A DNA stretch of 64,000 nucleotides from an uncultured Allobosea sp. (GCF_945957345.1 NZ_CAMFKW010000008.1:62001-126000), one strand, 5' to 3'; counted from the first letter of the stretch, positions 36,161-47,510 are shown. Numbers and translations are program-made. Notes: generated by a model from the letters alone, not told the origin.

Positions 36161-38392
36161 ATGAGCGGAAAAATGACCAGGACCCGAGCGAAGAGCATGC
36201 CTCTCGAGATCGCGATCGACGAGCCGGAGAAGCTCTCCAGCGAGGCTGATCCGGCGCCGCTGCGTCAGCAGCCGGAGCGCTTCATGAACCGGGAGCTCTC
36301 CTGGCTCCAGTTCAACCGCCGCGTCATGGAGGAGGCCTCGAATCGCAGTCACCCGCTCCTGGAGCAACTGCGCTTCCTGTCGATCTCCGCGAACAATCTC
36401 GACGAATTCTTCATGGTCCGCGTCTCCGGCTTGCGCGAGCAACTCAAGGCCGGGGTGGTCACGCGCAGCCAGGACGGCCTGACGCCGGCCGGTCAGCTCG
36501 CGGCCATCGGCGAGGCCGTCGCGGCGCTGACCGCCGACCAGCAGGCGCGGTGGGCGGAACTGCGCCACGACCTGCACGAGAACCGTATCCATCTGCTCCA
36601 GCCTGGCGATATCGGCGCGCAGGACCGGATCTGGCTGGAGGATTATTTCCTCAACTACATCTTCCCGGTGCTGACGCCGCTGGCGATCGACCCGGCGCAT
36701 CCTTTCCCCTTCATCCCCAATCTCGGCTTCACCATCGCCCTTGCGCTGGAGCGCAAGCACGACGGGCGCCAGCTCGACGCGCTGATCCGCGTGCCCACCA
36801 AGATCGACCGTTTCATTGAGTTGCCTGACTTGGCGCGCGAGGGGCTGCATCGCTTCATCGCGCTCGACGACGCCGTCTCGCTCTTCATCAGCAAGCTCTT
36901 CCCGGGCTACGAGGTGAAGGGCGCCGGCTCCTTCCGCATCATCCGCGACTCCGATCTCGACATCGAGGAGGAGGCGGAGGATCTCGTCCGCGTCTTCGAG
37001 ACCATGCTGAAGCAGCGCCGGCTCGGCGTCGTCATCCGGCTCGAACTCTCGACCGGCATGCCCGACCATTTGCGCCGGATGATCGTGCGCGAGCTCAAGG
37101 TCGACAGCGACGAGGTCGTCGAGGTCAACGGCATGATCGGCCTGAACGAGCTCTCGCAGCTCGTCGGCACCGACCGGCCGGACCTGAAGTTCAAGCCTTA
37201 CAATGCCCGCTTCCCCGAGCGCATCCGCGAGCATGGCGGCGACTGCTTCGCCGCGATCCGCCAGAAGGACCTGCTCGTCCATCACCCCTATGAGAGCTTC
37301 GACGTCGTCGTGCAGTTCCTGCAGCAGGCGGCGCGCGACCCCAATGTCGTCGCGATCAAGCAGACGCTCTACCGCACCTCGGCGAACTCCCCGATCGTCA
37401 AGGCGCTGACGGAAGCGGCCGAGGCCGGCAAGTCGGTCACCGCGCTGGTCGAGCTCAAGGCCCGCTTCGACGAAGAGGCGAATATCCGCTGGGCCAAGGA
37501 GATGGAGCGCGCCGGCGTCCAGGTCGTCTACGGCTTCATCGAGCTCAAGACCCACGCCAAGCTGTCATTGGTCGTGCGCCGCGAGGCGGGGCAGCTCGTC
37601 AGCTACTGCCATATCGCGACGGGCAACTATCATCCGATCACGGCGCGCATCTATACCGATGTCTCCTTCTTCACGGCCGATCCCGTACTGTCGCAGGACG
37701 TCGCCCGCATCTTCAACTTCATCACCGGCTATGCAGAGCCCGCCGGCCTGGAGCGCATGGCGGTCTCGCCGACCAGCCTGAAACAGCGCCTGCTCGGCGA
37801 CATCGCCGAGGAGGTCGCCCATGTGAAGGCCGGCCGCAAGGGCGCGATCTGGGGCAAGTGCAACTCGCTGGTCGATCCCGAGATCATCGACGCGCTCTAT
37901 GATGCCAGCCAGGCCGGCGTCGAGATCGACTTCGTCGTGCGCGGCATTTGCTGCCTCAGGCCCGGCGTGCCCGGCCTCTCGGACAATATCCGGGTCAAGT
38001 CGATCATCGGCCGCTTCCTGGAGCACACCCGCATCTACGCCTTCGGCGCCGGCCATGGCATGCCGTCGCCCAAGGCCAAGGTCTACATCTCCTCGGCCGA
38101 CCTGATGCCGCGCAATCTCGACCGCCGCGTCGAGGCGCTGACTCCGATCCTGAATCCGACTGTGCATCAGCAGTTGCTGGACCAGATCATGTTGGCCAAC
38201 CTGCTCGACAACGAGCAGAGCTGGACGATATTGCCCGATGGCGGCTCGCGCCGCATTGTCCCCGCGCCGAACGAAGAGCCGTTCAATGCGCATAAGTACT
38301 TCATGACGAACCCGAGTCTGTCCGGACGTGGAAAATCGCTCTCCAATTCAAGTCCCCGCTCCCTCTCGCGCCGAGGGGGACGTAAGGCCTGA
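36161..38392 (+). CDS. ppk: Polyphosphate kinase 1
   Basis: 743 residues. PPK1 builds inorganic polyphosphate from ATP at the inner membrane. Domains: N-terminal helical ([20 protein letters not shown]), head, and two phospholipase-D-like C domains. The autophosphorylated histidine is in [16 protein letters not shown], with [20 protein letters not shown] in the last domain. The end is odd: the final 20 residues ([20 protein letters not shown]...) are Ser/Arg-rich, unlike the family, and come from a palindrome shared with the ppx start. Confidence 0.96.
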   Translation: MSGKMTRTRAKSMPLEIAIDEPEKLSSEADPAPLRQQPERFMNRELSWLQFNRRVMEEASNRSHPLLEQLRFLSISANNLDEFFMVRVSGLREQLKAGVVTRSQDGLTPAGQLAAIGEAVAALTADQQARWAELRHDLHENRIHLLQPGDIGAQDRIWLEDYFLNYIFPVLTPLAIDPAHPFPFIPNLGFTIALALERKHDGRQLDALIRVPTKIDRFIELPDLAREGLHRFIALDDAVSLFISKLFPGYEVKGAGSFRIIRDSDLDIEEEAEDLVRVFETMLKQRRLGVVIRLELSTGMPDHLRRMIVRELKVDSDEVVEVNGMIGLNELSQLVGTDRPDLKFKPYNARFPERIREHGGDCFAAIRQKDLLVHHPYESFDVVVQFLQQAARDPNVVAIKQTLYRTSANSPIVKALTEAAEAGKSVTALVELKARFDEEANIRWAKEMERAGVQVVYGFIELKTHAKLSLVVRREAGQLVSYCHIATGNYHPITARIYTDVSFFTADPVLSQDVARIFNFITGYAEPAGLERMAVSPTSLKQRLLGDIAEEVAHVKAGRKGAIWGKCNSLVDPEIIDALYDASQAGVEIDFVVRGICCLRPGVPGLSDNIRVKSIIGRFLEHTRIYAFGAGHGMPSPKAKVYISSADLMPRNLDRRVEALTPILNPTVHQQLLDQIMLANLLDNEQSWTILPDGGSRRIVPAPNEEPFNAHKYFMTNPSLSGRGKSLSNSSPRSLSRRGGRKA

Positions 38393-39902
38393 ACTCCGGC
38401 ATGCGCCGGGGCGGCTCGCGCTCTCCCATACCATCGCCATCGTCGATATCGGTTCGAACTCGGTCCGTCTCGTCGTCTACGAGATGCTGGCCCGCGCCCC
38501 GTCGCAGGTCTTCAACGAGAAGGAGATGGCCGGTCTCGGCCGGCAGGTCGCCTCGACCGGCCGTCTCGCCGACGATGCCGTCGCCAAGGCGATCAACGCG
38601 CTGGTGCGCTTCCGCATCCTCTGTGAAGCCATGCATGTCGGCGAGATCCGCGTCATCGCGACGGCTGCCGCGCGCTATGCCAGCAACGGTCCGGAATTCA
38701 TCGCCCGCGCCGAGGAGGCGATCGGCCAGCCGATCGAACTGATCTCGGGCGGGCGCGAGGCCGTTCTCTCCGGCCTCGGCGTGATCTCGGGCTTCGACAA
38801 TCCCGACGGCGTCGTCGGCGATCTCGGCGGTGGCAGCCTGGAGCTGATCTCGGTCAAGGACGGCGTAGTGGGGCAGGGCGCCAGCGTCCCGCTCGGTGGC
38901 CTCGCCCTGCTCGACCGCTCGAAGGGCTCGCTCAAGGCGGCCGAGAAGATCGTCAAGGACGAGCTCGACAAGCTGCCGCAGCTCGCCGCTATGAGAGGTC
39001 GTGATTTCTATGCGGTCGGCGGTACCTGGCGTGCGCTCGCCACGCTGCATCAGCATCGCGCGGCCTATCCGCTGAACGTGATGCACGGCTATTCCGTGCC
39101 GACCCGCGACGTCGCCGATTTCGTCAAGCTGGTCGAGCGGGCCGATATCTCGGTGCTCGACGCGATCGATTCCGTGTCTTCGGCTCGCCGCCCGCTGCTG
39201 GCCTATGGCGCATTGGTGCTCGACGAGCTGATCAAGCGCGGCCGGCCGCGCGAGATCATCATCTCGGCACAGGGCGTGCGCGAAGGCCTGCTGCACGAGC
39301 AGCTTTCGCCGGAGGAGCAGAGCGCCGACCCGCTGATGCAAGCGGCGCGCGACTACAACTTGCTGCGCGCCCGCGACCCGCGCCATGCCGCCGAGCTGAT
39401 CAATTGGACCCGCGGCATCCTCGAAACGGCCGGCCTGCCGCAGGACGAGCCCTCCGGCCGGATGATCGAAACCGTCTGCCTGCTCTCCGATATCGGCTGG
39501 CGCGCCCATCCCGATTATCGCGGCGAGCAGAGCATGAACGTCATCGCTCACGCCTATTTCACCGGCATCGACCATGTCGGGCGGGCCTTCCTGGCGCTGA
39601 CGATCTTCCATCGCTATGCCGGGATGAAGGCGAGTTCGCCGGCCGCGGCTGGGCTCAAGACGCTGCTGCCGCCGCAGATCCTGGCGCGAGCGCTGCTGAT
39701 TGCGGCGATCTTTCGCGTCGCCTATCTGCTCTCGGCCGGCATGTCGGGCATCCTGCCGCGCATCCCGGCGACTTGCGTCGACAACCGCCTGCTCCTGCGC
39801 TTCCCCGACGACCTGTCGGCGCTGGCGAGCGAGCGTGTCGAAGGGCGGCTCAAGCAGCTAGCGAAGCTGCTCGGCCGCGATTTCGAGATCGGCAAGCTCT
39901 GA
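38328..39902 (+). CDS. ppx: Exopolyphosphatase (Ppx/GppA family)
   Basis: 524 residues. An actin/hsp70-fold phosphatase that removes terminal phosphates from polyphosphate or pppGpp. Motifs: [31 protein letters not shown], and an HD-like C-terminal domain. The only canonical start before these is GTG 38328, which overlaps ppk by 65 bases, so translation is probably coupled. The first 34 residues are non-conserved. A weak hairpin (GGTGAG ... CTCACC, 39910-39928) follows, shared with the convergent metC. Confidence 0.93.
   Translation: MENRSPIQVPAPSRAEGDVRPELRHAPGRLALSHTIAIVDIGSNSVRLVVYEMLARAPSQVFNEKEMAGLGRQVASTGRLADDAVAKAINALVRFRILCEAMHVGEIRVIATAAARYASNGPEFIARAEEAIGQPIELISGGREAVLSGLGVISGFDNPDGVVGDLGGGSLELISVKDGVVGQGASVPLGGLALLDRSKGSLKAAEKIVKDELDKLPQLAAMRGRDFYAVGGTWRALATLHQHRAAYPLNVMHGYSVPTRDVADFVKLVERADISVLDAIDSVSSARRPLLAYGALVLDELIKRGRPREIIISAQGVREGLLHEQLSPEEQSADPLMQAARDYNLLRARDPRHAAELINWTRGILETAGLPQDEPSGRMIETVCLLSDIGWRAHPDYRGEQSMNVIAHAYFTGIDHVGRAFLALTIFHRYAGMKASSPAAAGLKTLLPPQILARALLIAAIFRVAYLLSAGMSGILPRIPATCVDNRLLLRFPDDLSALASERVEGRLKQLAKLLGRDFEIGKL
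38352..38381. repeat. Palindrome inside the ppk/ppx overlap
   Basis: GTCCCC (38352-38357) and GGGGAC (38376-38381) with inner CCCTC/GAGGG form a hairpin in the 65-base region read in two frames. It resembles part of an intergenic palindromic repeat and may have been inserted between ppk and ppx and then become coding in both. Confidence 0.45.
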
Positions 39903-39923
39903 AGTTGGTGGTGAGCTGTTGAC

Positions 39924-41114
39924 TCACCCCACAGCACGCAAGCGCGCGAAGCCGGCATCAAGATCGGCCTTGAGGTCTTCGATATCCTCCAGCCCGATAT
40001 GGATACGGATCGTCGGCCCCCTGAAGTCCGGCGTCGTCGCGGTGCGGTAGTCCTTGCAGTCGAAGGGCAGCACGAGACTCTCGTAGCCGCCCCAGGATGC
40101 GCCGATCCCGAACAGCGTCAGCCCGTCCAGCATCGCTCCGACCGCCTTCATCGAGACGGGCTTCAATTCGAAGGTGAAGAGCGAGGAGGCGCCGGTGAAG
40201 TCGCGCTTCCAGATTTCGTGCCCGGGCGCACCGGGCAGGGCAGGGTGAAGAACGCGGGCGACCTCGGGACGCGCCTGCAGCCATTCCGCCATGGCGATGC
40301 CGGCCGGCATCTGCTCCTTCAGGCGAACGGCCATCGTGCGCATGCCGCGCAGCGTCAGGAACGCGTCTTCCGGGGCAACGATGAGGCCGAGCTGGCCCCA
40401 GGCCGCGCGCAGCTTCTTGTAGAGCTCCGGCGTGCGGGCCGAGACGGTGCCGATCAGCACGTCCGAATGGGCCGCATAGTACTTGGTGCCGGCCTGCACC
40501 GAGAGATCGACGCCGAATTTGTGGCTGTCGAAAAAGAGCGGCGTCGCCCAGGTGTTGTCCATCGTCACCAGGATGCCGCGCTCGCGCGCCACCGCGACGA
40601 TCGCCGGGATATCCTGCATCTCGAAGGTCTGCGAGCCCGGCGCCTCGGTCCAGACAGCCTTCGTGTTGGGCTTGAACAGTCTGGCGATATCGCCGCCGAT
40701 GAGCGGGTCGTAATAGGTCGTCTCGACGCCCATCCGCTTCAGGAAGGTGTCGCAGAAGATCCGCGTCGGCCGATAGACGCTGTCCGTCACCAGGACATGA
40801 TCGCCGGCCGAGAGCAGGGTCAGGAAGGCGAGGGTGCAGGCCATCAGCCCCGACGGCGTCACGACGACGCCAGCGCCGCCCTCGATCGTGTTGGCGGCGG
40901 CGATCAGCGCGTCGATCGTCGGGTTGCCGTCCGTGCCGTAGGTGTAGCGTGCCTTGCGCACGAGGAAGTCCTCGGTGTTCGGATAGACCACCGTCGAGCC
41001 TCGTACGATAGGCGCATTGACAAAGCCGTAGCTGTCGGCGGGGTCGCGGCCGGCCAGGACAAGGCGCGTGCGCTCGCCGAGGCGCGCAAATTCAGGCGAG
41101 GTCAGCTTTTTCAT
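39924..41114 (-). CDS. metC: Cystathionine beta-lyase (PLP-dependent trans-sulfuration enzyme)
   Basis: 396 residues from ATG 41114 (MKKLTSPEFARLGERTRLVLAGRDP). Cys/Met-metabolism PLP family: TYGTDGNPTIDALIAAANTIEGG near the start, MDNTWATPLFFDSHKFGVDLSVQAGTKYYAAHSDVLIGTVS with the PLP lysine, and SWGGYESLVLPFD near the end. It cleaves cystathionine to homocysteine, pyruvate and ammonia for methionine synthesis. The frame is open to 41171, but MKKL fits the family. It is convergent with ppx. Confidence 0.93.
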   Translation of the reverse strand: MKKLTSPEFARLGERTRLVLAGRDPADSYGFVNAPIVRGSTVVYPNTEDFLVRKARYTYGTDGNPTIDALIAAANTIEGGAGVVVTPSGLMACTLAFLTLLSAGDHVLVTDSVYRPTRIFCDTFLKRMGVETTYYDPLIGGDIARLFKPNTKAVWTEAPGSQTFEMQDIPAIVAVARERGILVTMDNTWATPLFFDSHKFGVDLSVQAGTKYYAAHSDVLIGTVSARTPELYKKLRAAWGQLGLIVAPEDAFLTLRGMRTMAVRLKEQMPAGIAMAEWLQARPEVARVLHPALPGAPGHEIWKRDFTGASSLFTFELKPVSMKAVGAMLDGLTLFGIGASWGGYESLVLPFDCKDYRTATTPDFRGPTIRIHIGLEDIEDLKADLDAGFARLRAVG

Positions 41115-41379
41115 GGGACGGCACGGCCAGAAATTGGGAAAATCATGGTCAGGCTTGACCACTCCCCACAAACTCGCATGTGATATATGCAGGGAACAAG
41201 GGGCGCCTCATGCGTATGGCGGTTGCTTGACGCTCATGAGTCGCTCTGGCAATCGACTCGAGGATATGGGGACGCCGCGCGAAAGCGGGATGAACCGGGC
41301 GGCGAAAAAGCTGCCGGCGGCGGGACCAGAAATATCTTCCGGCATCAGCCGGATCAGGGGTTCCAACGGGAGAGTACCG

Positions 41380-42402
41380 ATGAAAAAGTTTGTGGCGGCC
41401 GCGCTTGCGGCAGGGTTCGGCATGGCGCTGTCCGCGACCGGGGCTTCGGCCCAGGCGACGCTGGCGCAGGTGAAACAGCGCGGCATCCTCAACTGCGGCT
41501 CGAATACCGGCCTCGCCGGCTTCGGCGTGCCGGATGCGCAGGGCAACTGGAAGGGTCTCGACGTCGATCTCTGCCGCGCCATCTCGGCGACGATCTTCAA
41601 CGATCCCAACAAGGTGAAGTTCATCCCGCTCTCGGCGAAGGACCGTTTCACGGCGCTCCAGTCGGGTGAAGTCGACGTGCTCGTCCGCAATTCGACCTGG
41701 ACGATGACCCGCGACGCCTCGCTCGGCTTGCTCTTCACCGGCGTGAACTACTATGACGGCCAGGGCTTCCTGGTTCGCAAGAAGCTCGGCGTGAACTCGG
41801 CGCTGCAGCTCAACGGCGCCTCGGTCTGCACCCAGCAGGGCACCACGACCGAGCTCAACCTGGCCGACTACTTCCGCGCCAACAACCTCAAGTACGAAGT
41901 TGTCGCCTTCGCGACCTCGGACGAGACGGTCAAGGCCTATGATGCCGGCCGCTGTGACGCTTTCACCACCGACGCCTCGGGCCTCTATGCCGAGCGCCTG
42001 AAGCTGACGAACCCCGACGAGCATCAGGTCCTGCCGGAGATCATCTCCAAGGAGCCGCTCGGACCCGCCGTCCGCAACACCGACCCGCAATGGTTCAACC
42101 TGGTGAAATGGGTCCATTTCGCCATGCTGAACGCCGAGGAGCTCGGCGTGACCCAGGCGAATGTCGACGAGAAGCTGAAGTCCGACAATCCTGAGATCAA
42201 GCGTCTGCTCGGCACCGAAGGGAAGTTCGGCGAGCAGGTCGGCCTGACCGCCGACTGGGTCGTCCGTATCGTCAAGCATGTCGGCAATTACGGCGAATCC
42301 TTCGAGCGCAACGTGGGCCAGGGCTCACTGCTCAAGATCGCCCGCGGCCAGAATGGTCTCTGGACCAAGGGCGGCCTGCAATACGCCCCGCCGGTTCGCT
42401 AA
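41380..42402 (+). CDS. aapJ: General L-amino-acid ABC transporter, substrate-binding protein 1
   Basis: 340 residues from ATG 41380 with GGGAGAG six bases upstream. Signal peptide KKFVAAALAAGFGMALSATGASA-QA. The mature SBP_bac_3 fold shows RGILNCGSNTGLAGFGVPDAQGNWKGLDVDLCRAISATIF and SKEPLGPAVRNTDPQWFNLVKW. It matches AapJ of the rhizobial Aap system, a broad-specificity L-amino-acid importer. A strong terminator lies after it, so aapJ may be transcribed in excess over the permease genes. Confidence 0.95.
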   Translation: MKKFVAAALAAGFGMALSATGASAQATLAQVKQRGILNCGSNTGLAGFGVPDAQGNWKGLDVDLCRAISATIFNDPNKVKFIPLSAKDRFTALQSGEVDVLVRNSTWTMTRDASLGLLFTGVNYYDGQGFLVRKKLGVNSALQLNGASVCTQQGTTTELNLADYFRANNLKYEVVAFATSDETVKAYDAGRCDAFTTDASGLYAERLKLTNPDEHQVLPEIISKEPLGPAVRNTDPQWFNLVKWVHFAMLNAEELGVTQANVDEKLKSDNPEIKRLLGTEGKFGEQVGLTADWVVRIVKHVGNYGESFERNVGQGSLLKIARGQNGLWTKGGLQYAPPVR

Positions 42403-42410
42403 GAGGCATG

Positions 42411-42440
42411 CGGGGCGCCGGTTTGACCGGCGCCCCGTTT
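42411..42440 (+). terminator. Terminator between the two substrate-binding protein genes
   Basis: CGGGGCGCCGG/CCGGCGCCCCG is an 11-bp stem with a 5-base loop followed by TTT, starting nine bases after the first SBP gene. Partial read-through would give more binding protein than permease, as in many ABC operons. Confidence 0.85.
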
Positions 42441-42488
42441 CATATCCGCGTGCCGAAACGGCCTTTGCCGGCGATATGCGCGATGTGA

Positions 42489-43580
42489 ATGTCCGGTTGC
42501 TGCATGGTGTCGCTACGGTCGTTCAGGACCCATTCTGCCCTTTTGAAGGCAAGGGGAACACTCCTCGTCGCGATGGCATGTGCGGCCATGGCGGCCCTCG
42601 CGCCGGATGAAGGACGCGCGGCGCCGGCAGGCGGCGTGCTGGATAAGGTCAAGCAGCGCGGCGCTGTGATTTGCGGTGTGGCACCTTCGTTGGCCGGCTT
42701 TTCCCTGCCTGATAAGCAGGGGCGCTGGACTGGGCTCGATGTCGATCTCTGCCGTGCGGTCGCTGCCGCGATCTTCGACGATCCGGAGAAGGTAACGTTC
42801 GTCCCGCTCCTGTCGAAGGATCGCTTCACGGCGCTCCAGACCGGCGAGGTCGATCTGCTGTCGCGGACCTCGACCTGGTCGATGGCGCGCGATACCGCGC
42901 TCGGCCTCAACTTCACCGGCATCAATTTCTACGGCGGCGAAGGCTTCATGGTTCGCAGCAAGCTCGGCCTGAGCTCGGCGCTGCAACTCGCTGGAGCCTC
43001 CGTCTGCGTGGAGCAGGGGACCACAACCGAGCTCAATGTGGCCGACTTCTTTCGCGGCCATGGCTTGAAATACGAAATCGTCGCCTTCAAGGGCAGCGAC
43101 GAAACGCTCGACGCCTATGCCAACGGTCGTTGCGATGCCTTTGCCTATGATCGGGCCGGCCTGGCGATCCAGCGGATGGGCCTGGCGGCGCCGCAGGAGC
43201 ATGTGATCCTGCCCGAGACGATCTCGAAGGAACCGCTCGGCCCGGCCGTCCGTCATGGCGACGACCAATGGTTCGATCTGGTCAAATGGACGCTCTTTGC
43301 CATGGTCGATGCCGAGGAGCTGGGGGTGGGGCAGGGCAATGTCGATTCCATGCGGGCGTCGGAGCGGCCGGATGTCCGCAGATTGCTCGGCCTGGAGGGC
43401 GATTTCGGTGAACCGCTCGGCCTGAATCGTGATTGGGCCTATCGGATTGTTCGCCATGTCGGCAATTATGGTGAATCTTTTGAAAGAAACCTCGGTCGGG
43501 ACTCGCCTCTGAAGATCGAACGTGGCCAGAATGCGTTGTGGACTCGGGGCGGCCTGCAATACGCTCCGCCGATCCGCTGA
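42489..43580 (+). CDS. aapJ: General L-amino-acid ABC transporter, substrate-binding protein 2 (tandem paralogue)
   Basis: About 363 residues from ATG 42489 (later ATGs possible); a signal peptide (KARGTLLVAMACAAMAALAPDEGRA-AP) lies after about 20 residues. The mature protein is closely similar throughout to the first AapJ: RGAVICGVAPSLAGFSLPDKQGRWTGLDVDLCRAVAAAIFDDPEKV and NYGESFERNLGRDSPLKIERGQNALWTRGGLQYAPPIR. It is diverged enough to differ in specificity. It probably feeds the same AapQMP permease. Confidence 0.92.
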   Translation: MSGCCMVSLRSFRTHSALLKARGTLLVAMACAAMAALAPDEGRAAPAGGVLDKVKQRGAVICGVAPSLAGFSLPDKQGRWTGLDVDLCRAVAAAIFDDPEKVTFVPLLSKDRFTALQTGEVDLLSRTSTWSMARDTALGLNFTGINFYGGEGFMVRSKLGLSSALQLAGASVCVEQGTTTELNVADFFRGHGLKYEIVAFKGSDETLDAYANGRCDAFAYDRAGLAIQRMGLAAPQEHVILPETISKEPLGPAVRHGDDQWFDLVKWTLFAMVDAEELGVGQGNVDSMRASERPDVRRLLGLEGDFGEPLGLNRDWAYRIVRHVGNYGESFERNLGRDSPLKIERGQNALWTRGGLQYAPPIR

Positions 43581-43949
43581 AAGAGCGGGCAAAGGCCCGT
43601 TCCGAAAAAATGAAACGGGGCTACAAGGCCCTGCACGAGACGAGGAAATCGAGGCAGGGTTCGGGTTGCTTGGCCCGGGACTTGCTGGCCAGCCGAGGGC
43701 GGGACGAACCCGCTCCGAACAGGGGAAGTGCATGAAGATCGTCATCGTGCCGGCGGCAGCCGGCGCCGGATATCCATCGCAGCGCATGGCGCCGATTGGA
43801 ATCGAGGGCTGAGGGAAGGGCGCCGGCCTGCCGGCTTAGGCGTCATCCACGAGACCAGAAGAGTGGCACGGGCAACAAGACGACGGCAGCGCAACCGCAG
43901 CGCCGCAGGATCGCCGGCCACGACAAGCGAAGCAAAAAGGGCGTGACAG
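43581..43949. other. 369-bp gap between the second SBP gene and aapQ
   Basis: No convincing gene. A short dyad AGCGGGC/GCCCGTT (43584-43602) is followed by A6, so it would look like a terminator only on the minus strand. A 26-codon frame (43732-43812) has a weak ribosome site. The aapQ promoter probably lies here. Confidence 0.4.
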
Positions 43950-45146
43950 GTGTCGAGCATTCCCAGCGAACAGGTATCACCGGGCAAGGCGTCGTTATTC
44001 TACGACCCGAAGATCCGCGGCTATGTCTATCAGGCCGCTCTGGTAGCGATCGTCGTCTTCCTGATCTGGTCGGCGGCATCGAACGCGATCGAGAACCTGC
44101 GCGCGCAGAAGATCGCCTCCGGCTTCGGCTTCTGGCACAACGCGGCCGGCTTCGACATCAACCAGAAGCTGATCCCGTTCTCGGCCTCCGGCGGCTCGAC
44201 CTATGGCGACGCCTTCATCGTCGGCCTCTTGAACACGTTGCTCGTCGCCGGTCTCGGCATCGTCCTGGCGACCTTCCTCGGCTTCTTCATCGGCGTCGCC
44301 CGGCTGTCCAACAACTGGGTCATCTCGAAGCTCGCGATGATCTATGTCGAGGTCATCCGCAACATCCCGCTGCTGCTGCAGCTCTTCTTCTGGTACAACG
44401 CGGTGCTGAAGCCGCTGCCGAACCCGCGCCAGTCGATCGAGCTGCCGGCCGGCGCCCTGCTCAACAACCGCGGCCTCTACCTTCCCGATCCGCAGCTCGG
44501 ACCCGGCGGCAGCCTGATCGTCTGGGCCTTCCTGATCGGCCTCGTCGCCACCTTCGTCTTCCGCCACTGGGCCCGCAAGCAGCAGGCGGCGACCGGCCGG
44601 CAATATCCGATCGGCTGGGTCGCGCTCGCCCTGATCGTGGTCCTGCCGCTGCTGGTCTATTTCGTCACCGGCCGGCCGGTCTCCTTCATCTATCCGGAGC
44701 TCGCCGGCTTCAACCTGCGCGGCGGCATCCAGATCTTCCCCGAATTCGTTGCGCTGCTGATCGGCCTGACGACCTATACGGCGGGCTTCATCGCCGAGGT
44801 CGTGCGCGCCGGCATCCTCGCGGTGTCGAAGGGGCAGACCGAGGCGGCCCATGCGCTGGGCCTGCGCAACGGGCCGACGCTGAAGCTCGTGGTCATCCCG
44901 CAGGCGATGCGCGTCATCATCCCGCCGCTGACCTCGAACTACCTCAACCTGACCAAGAACTCGTCGCTGGCGGTGGCGATCGGCTATCCCGATCTCGTCC
45001 AGGTCTTCACCGGCACGGTGCTGAACCAGACCGGCCAGGCGGTCGAGGTCGTGGCGATCACGATGGCGGTCTATCTGACGATCTCGCTGGTGACGTCGCT
45101 GTTCATGAACATCTACAACAAGCGCATGGCGCTGGTGGAACGGTGA
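43950..45146 (+). CDS. aapQ: General L-amino-acid ABC transporter permease AapQ
   Basis: 398 residues from GTG 43950. Inner-membrane permease with a long periplasmic/membrane insertion typical of AapQ (GFWHNAAGFDINQKLIPFS ... PRQSIELPAGALLNNRGLYLPDP). The C-terminal EAA loop, where the ATPase docks, is EAAHALGLRNGPTLKLVVIPQAMRVIIPPLTSNYLNLTKNSSL. About eight membrane segments. It starts the permease/ATPase part of the operon; aapM follows after 10 bases. Confidence 0.95.
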   Translation: MSSIPSEQVSPGKASLFYDPKIRGYVYQAALVAIVVFLIWSAASNAIENLRAQKIASGFGFWHNAAGFDINQKLIPFSASGGSTYGDAFIVGLLNTLLVAGLGIVLATFLGFFIGVARLSNNWVISKLAMIYVEVIRNIPLLLQLFFWYNAVLKPLPNPRQSIELPAGALLNNRGLYLPDPQLGPGGSLIVWAFLIGLVATFVFRHWARKQQAATGRQYPIGWVALALIVVLPLLVYFVTGRPVSFIYPELAGFNLRGGIQIFPEFVALLIGLTTYTAGFIAEVVRAGILAVSKGQTEAAHALGLRNGPTLKLVVIPQAMRVIIPPLTSNYLNLTKNSSLAVAIGYPDLVQVFTGTVLNQTGQAVEVVAITMAVYLTISLVTSLFMNIYNKRMALVER

Positions 45147-45156
45147 GGGCTGCGCG

Positions 45157-46536
45157 ATGACCGACGCAACGACCGAAAACGCGCCCTACGCCTTCGTCCG
45201 CAGGGAAACGCTCCAGCAGGAGCCGGCGCCCCTCTCCGTGGCCGGGCCCCTGGCCTGGATCCGGACGAACCTGTTCTCCAGCCCGCTCAACGCGATCCTG
45301 ACGCTGCTCTGCGTCTGGCTCGTCGTTGACACCGTCCCCGGAATGGTCCGCTTCTATTTCCTCGACGCGGTCTGGACCGGCACGAATCGCGACGCCTGCC
45401 TCGCCGACAAGATCGGGCGCCCGGTCGGCGCCTGCTGGGCCTATGTCGCTGATCGCACCCAGTACTTCATCTACGGCTCCTATCCGGTGGCGGAGCGCTG
45501 GCGCGTCAACATCGTCTTCGTGATGTTCGCGCTCGGCGTGGTCTGGCTGCTCTGGAACAGGGCGCCGCTGAAGAAGGTCGGTGTCTTCTTCTTCTTCGTC
45601 ATCATGCCGGCGAGCGCCTTCATCCTGCTGCTCGGCGGAGACCGGGCGGAGAGCTTCCTGCGCTTCCTGATCCTCGTCACCTTCGCGCTGGCGGTGCTCT
45701 ATCTCGTGCTCTCCTTCGTGCCGAGCTTGATGACGTTCTGGATCGGCGAGGGGCAACTCGCGGTCGAGGAGGCCATGCCGGCCTGGCAGCGTTTCTACCG
45801 GCCCAAGCGCCTGATCCTGATGGCGCTCGTCATCTTCGGAATCCTGGCGCTCCTCGCCGATAGGGTCGGGCTGCCGCGCGTCGATACCGGCCTCTGGGGC
45901 GGCATGACCGTGACCTTCCTGATCTCGGCGGTCGGCATCGTCTTCTCGCTGCCGCTCGGCGTGCTGCTCGCGCTTGGCCGCCGTTCGAAATTGCCGGCGA
46001 TCCAGCTGCTCTCGGTGATCTTCATCGAGTTCGTGCGTGGCGTGCCGCTGATCACCGTGCTGTTCATGGCCAACACCATGCTGCCGCTCTTTGTGCCGCA
46101 GGAATGGTCGCCGGACCGCTTGCTGCGTCCGCTGATCGGCGTCGCGCTCTTCGCTGCCGCCTATATGGCGGAGGTGGTGCGCGGCGGCCTGCAGGCCATG
46201 CCGAAGGGCCAGTACGAGGGCGCGATGTCGCTCGGCCTCGGCTACTGGCAGATGATGCGCCTGATTATCCTTCCGCAGGCCCTGCGCATCGTGATCCCCG
46301 GCATCGTCAACACCTTCATCGGGCTGTTCAAGGATACGACGCTGGTCACCATCGTCGGCATCTTCGACTTCCTGCGCACCATCGAGGCGACGCTGATCGA
46401 TCCGACCTGGGCGACGCCCACGACCCGGTCGACAGGCTACGCTTTCGCCGCCATCTTCTATTTCCTGTGCTGCTGGGGAATGTCGCGCTATTCGATCGCG
46501 GTCGAAAAGCGCCTCGCCGCCGGCCAAAAACGTTGA
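45157..46536 (+). CDS. aapM: General L-amino-acid ABC transporter permease AapM
   Basis: 459 residues, longer than usual His/Glu/Gln/Arg/opine permeases because of several extra N-terminal membrane segments, as in AapM. The permease domain occupies the last 220 residues, with the EAA loop [44 protein letters not shown]. It forms the channel heterodimer with AapQ. It is followed 14 bases on by the ATPase gene. Confidence 0.95.
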   Translation: MTDATTENAPYAFVRRETLQQEPAPLSVAGPLAWIRTNLFSSPLNAILTLLCVWLVVDTVPGMVRFYFLDAVWTGTNRDACLADKIGRPVGACWAYVADRTQYFIYGSYPVAERWRVNIVFVMFALGVVWLLWNRAPLKKVGVFFFFVIMPASAFILLLGGDRAESFLRFLILVTFALAVLYLVLSFVPSLMTFWIGEGQLAVEEAMPAWQRFYRPKRLILMALVIFGILALLADRVGLPRVDTGLWGGMTVTFLISAVGIVFSLPLGVLLALGRRSKLPAIQLLSVIFIEFVRGVPLITVLFMANTMLPLFVPQEWSPDRLLRPLIGVALFAAAYMAEVVRGGLQAMPKGQYEGAMSLGLGYWQMMRLIILPQALRIVIPGIVNTFIGLFKDTTLVTIVGIFDFLRTIEATLIDPTWATPTTRSTGYAFAAIFYFLCCWGMSRYSIAVEKRLAAGQKR

Positions 46537-46550
46537 GAGGGACGACAACC

Positions 46551-47351
<801 letters not shown>

Positions 47352-47376
47352 GGGACGCAAGCCCCGTCATCCATTG

Positions 47377-47407
47377 CAAGCGCGCCGGTTCTCGCCGGCG
47401 CGTTTTG
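47377..47407 (+). terminator. Terminator of the aap operon
   Basis: GCGCGCCGG-type stem: CGCGCCGG (47381-47388) pairs with CCGGCGCG (47395-47402), followed by TTTT. Confidence 0.85.
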
Positions 47408-47461
47408 CGTTTTGGGGTATGTCGGGGAAGCTTCACTCAGGCCGCGACGTCGCGCCGTTTC

Positions 47462-47486
47462 GGAACGAATCCTCACCTGCCCCGTT
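47462..47486 (+). promoter_or_regulatory. Candidate EcfG (general stress) promoter
   Basis: GGAAC (47462-47466), exactly 16 bases, then CGTT (47483-47486). The match to GGAAC-N16-CGTT is exact, and it ends 24 bases before the start of the small exported protein at 47511, which fits a short leader. Use in vivo is inference. Confidence 0.65.
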
Positions 47487-47510
47487 TGTGACGGGAACGG
47501 AGGATACGCC

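Noticed and set aside
43584-43602. Hairpin AGCGGGC/GCCCGTT after the second SBP gene as a terminator
   Set aside because: It is followed by A6 rather than T on the coding strand; orientation is wrong for terminating that gene.
43732-43812. 26-codon frame (MKIVIVPAAAGAGYP...) before aapQ with AGGGGAAG nearby
   Set aside because: Spacing is short, composition is not distinctive, and no conservation can be judged.
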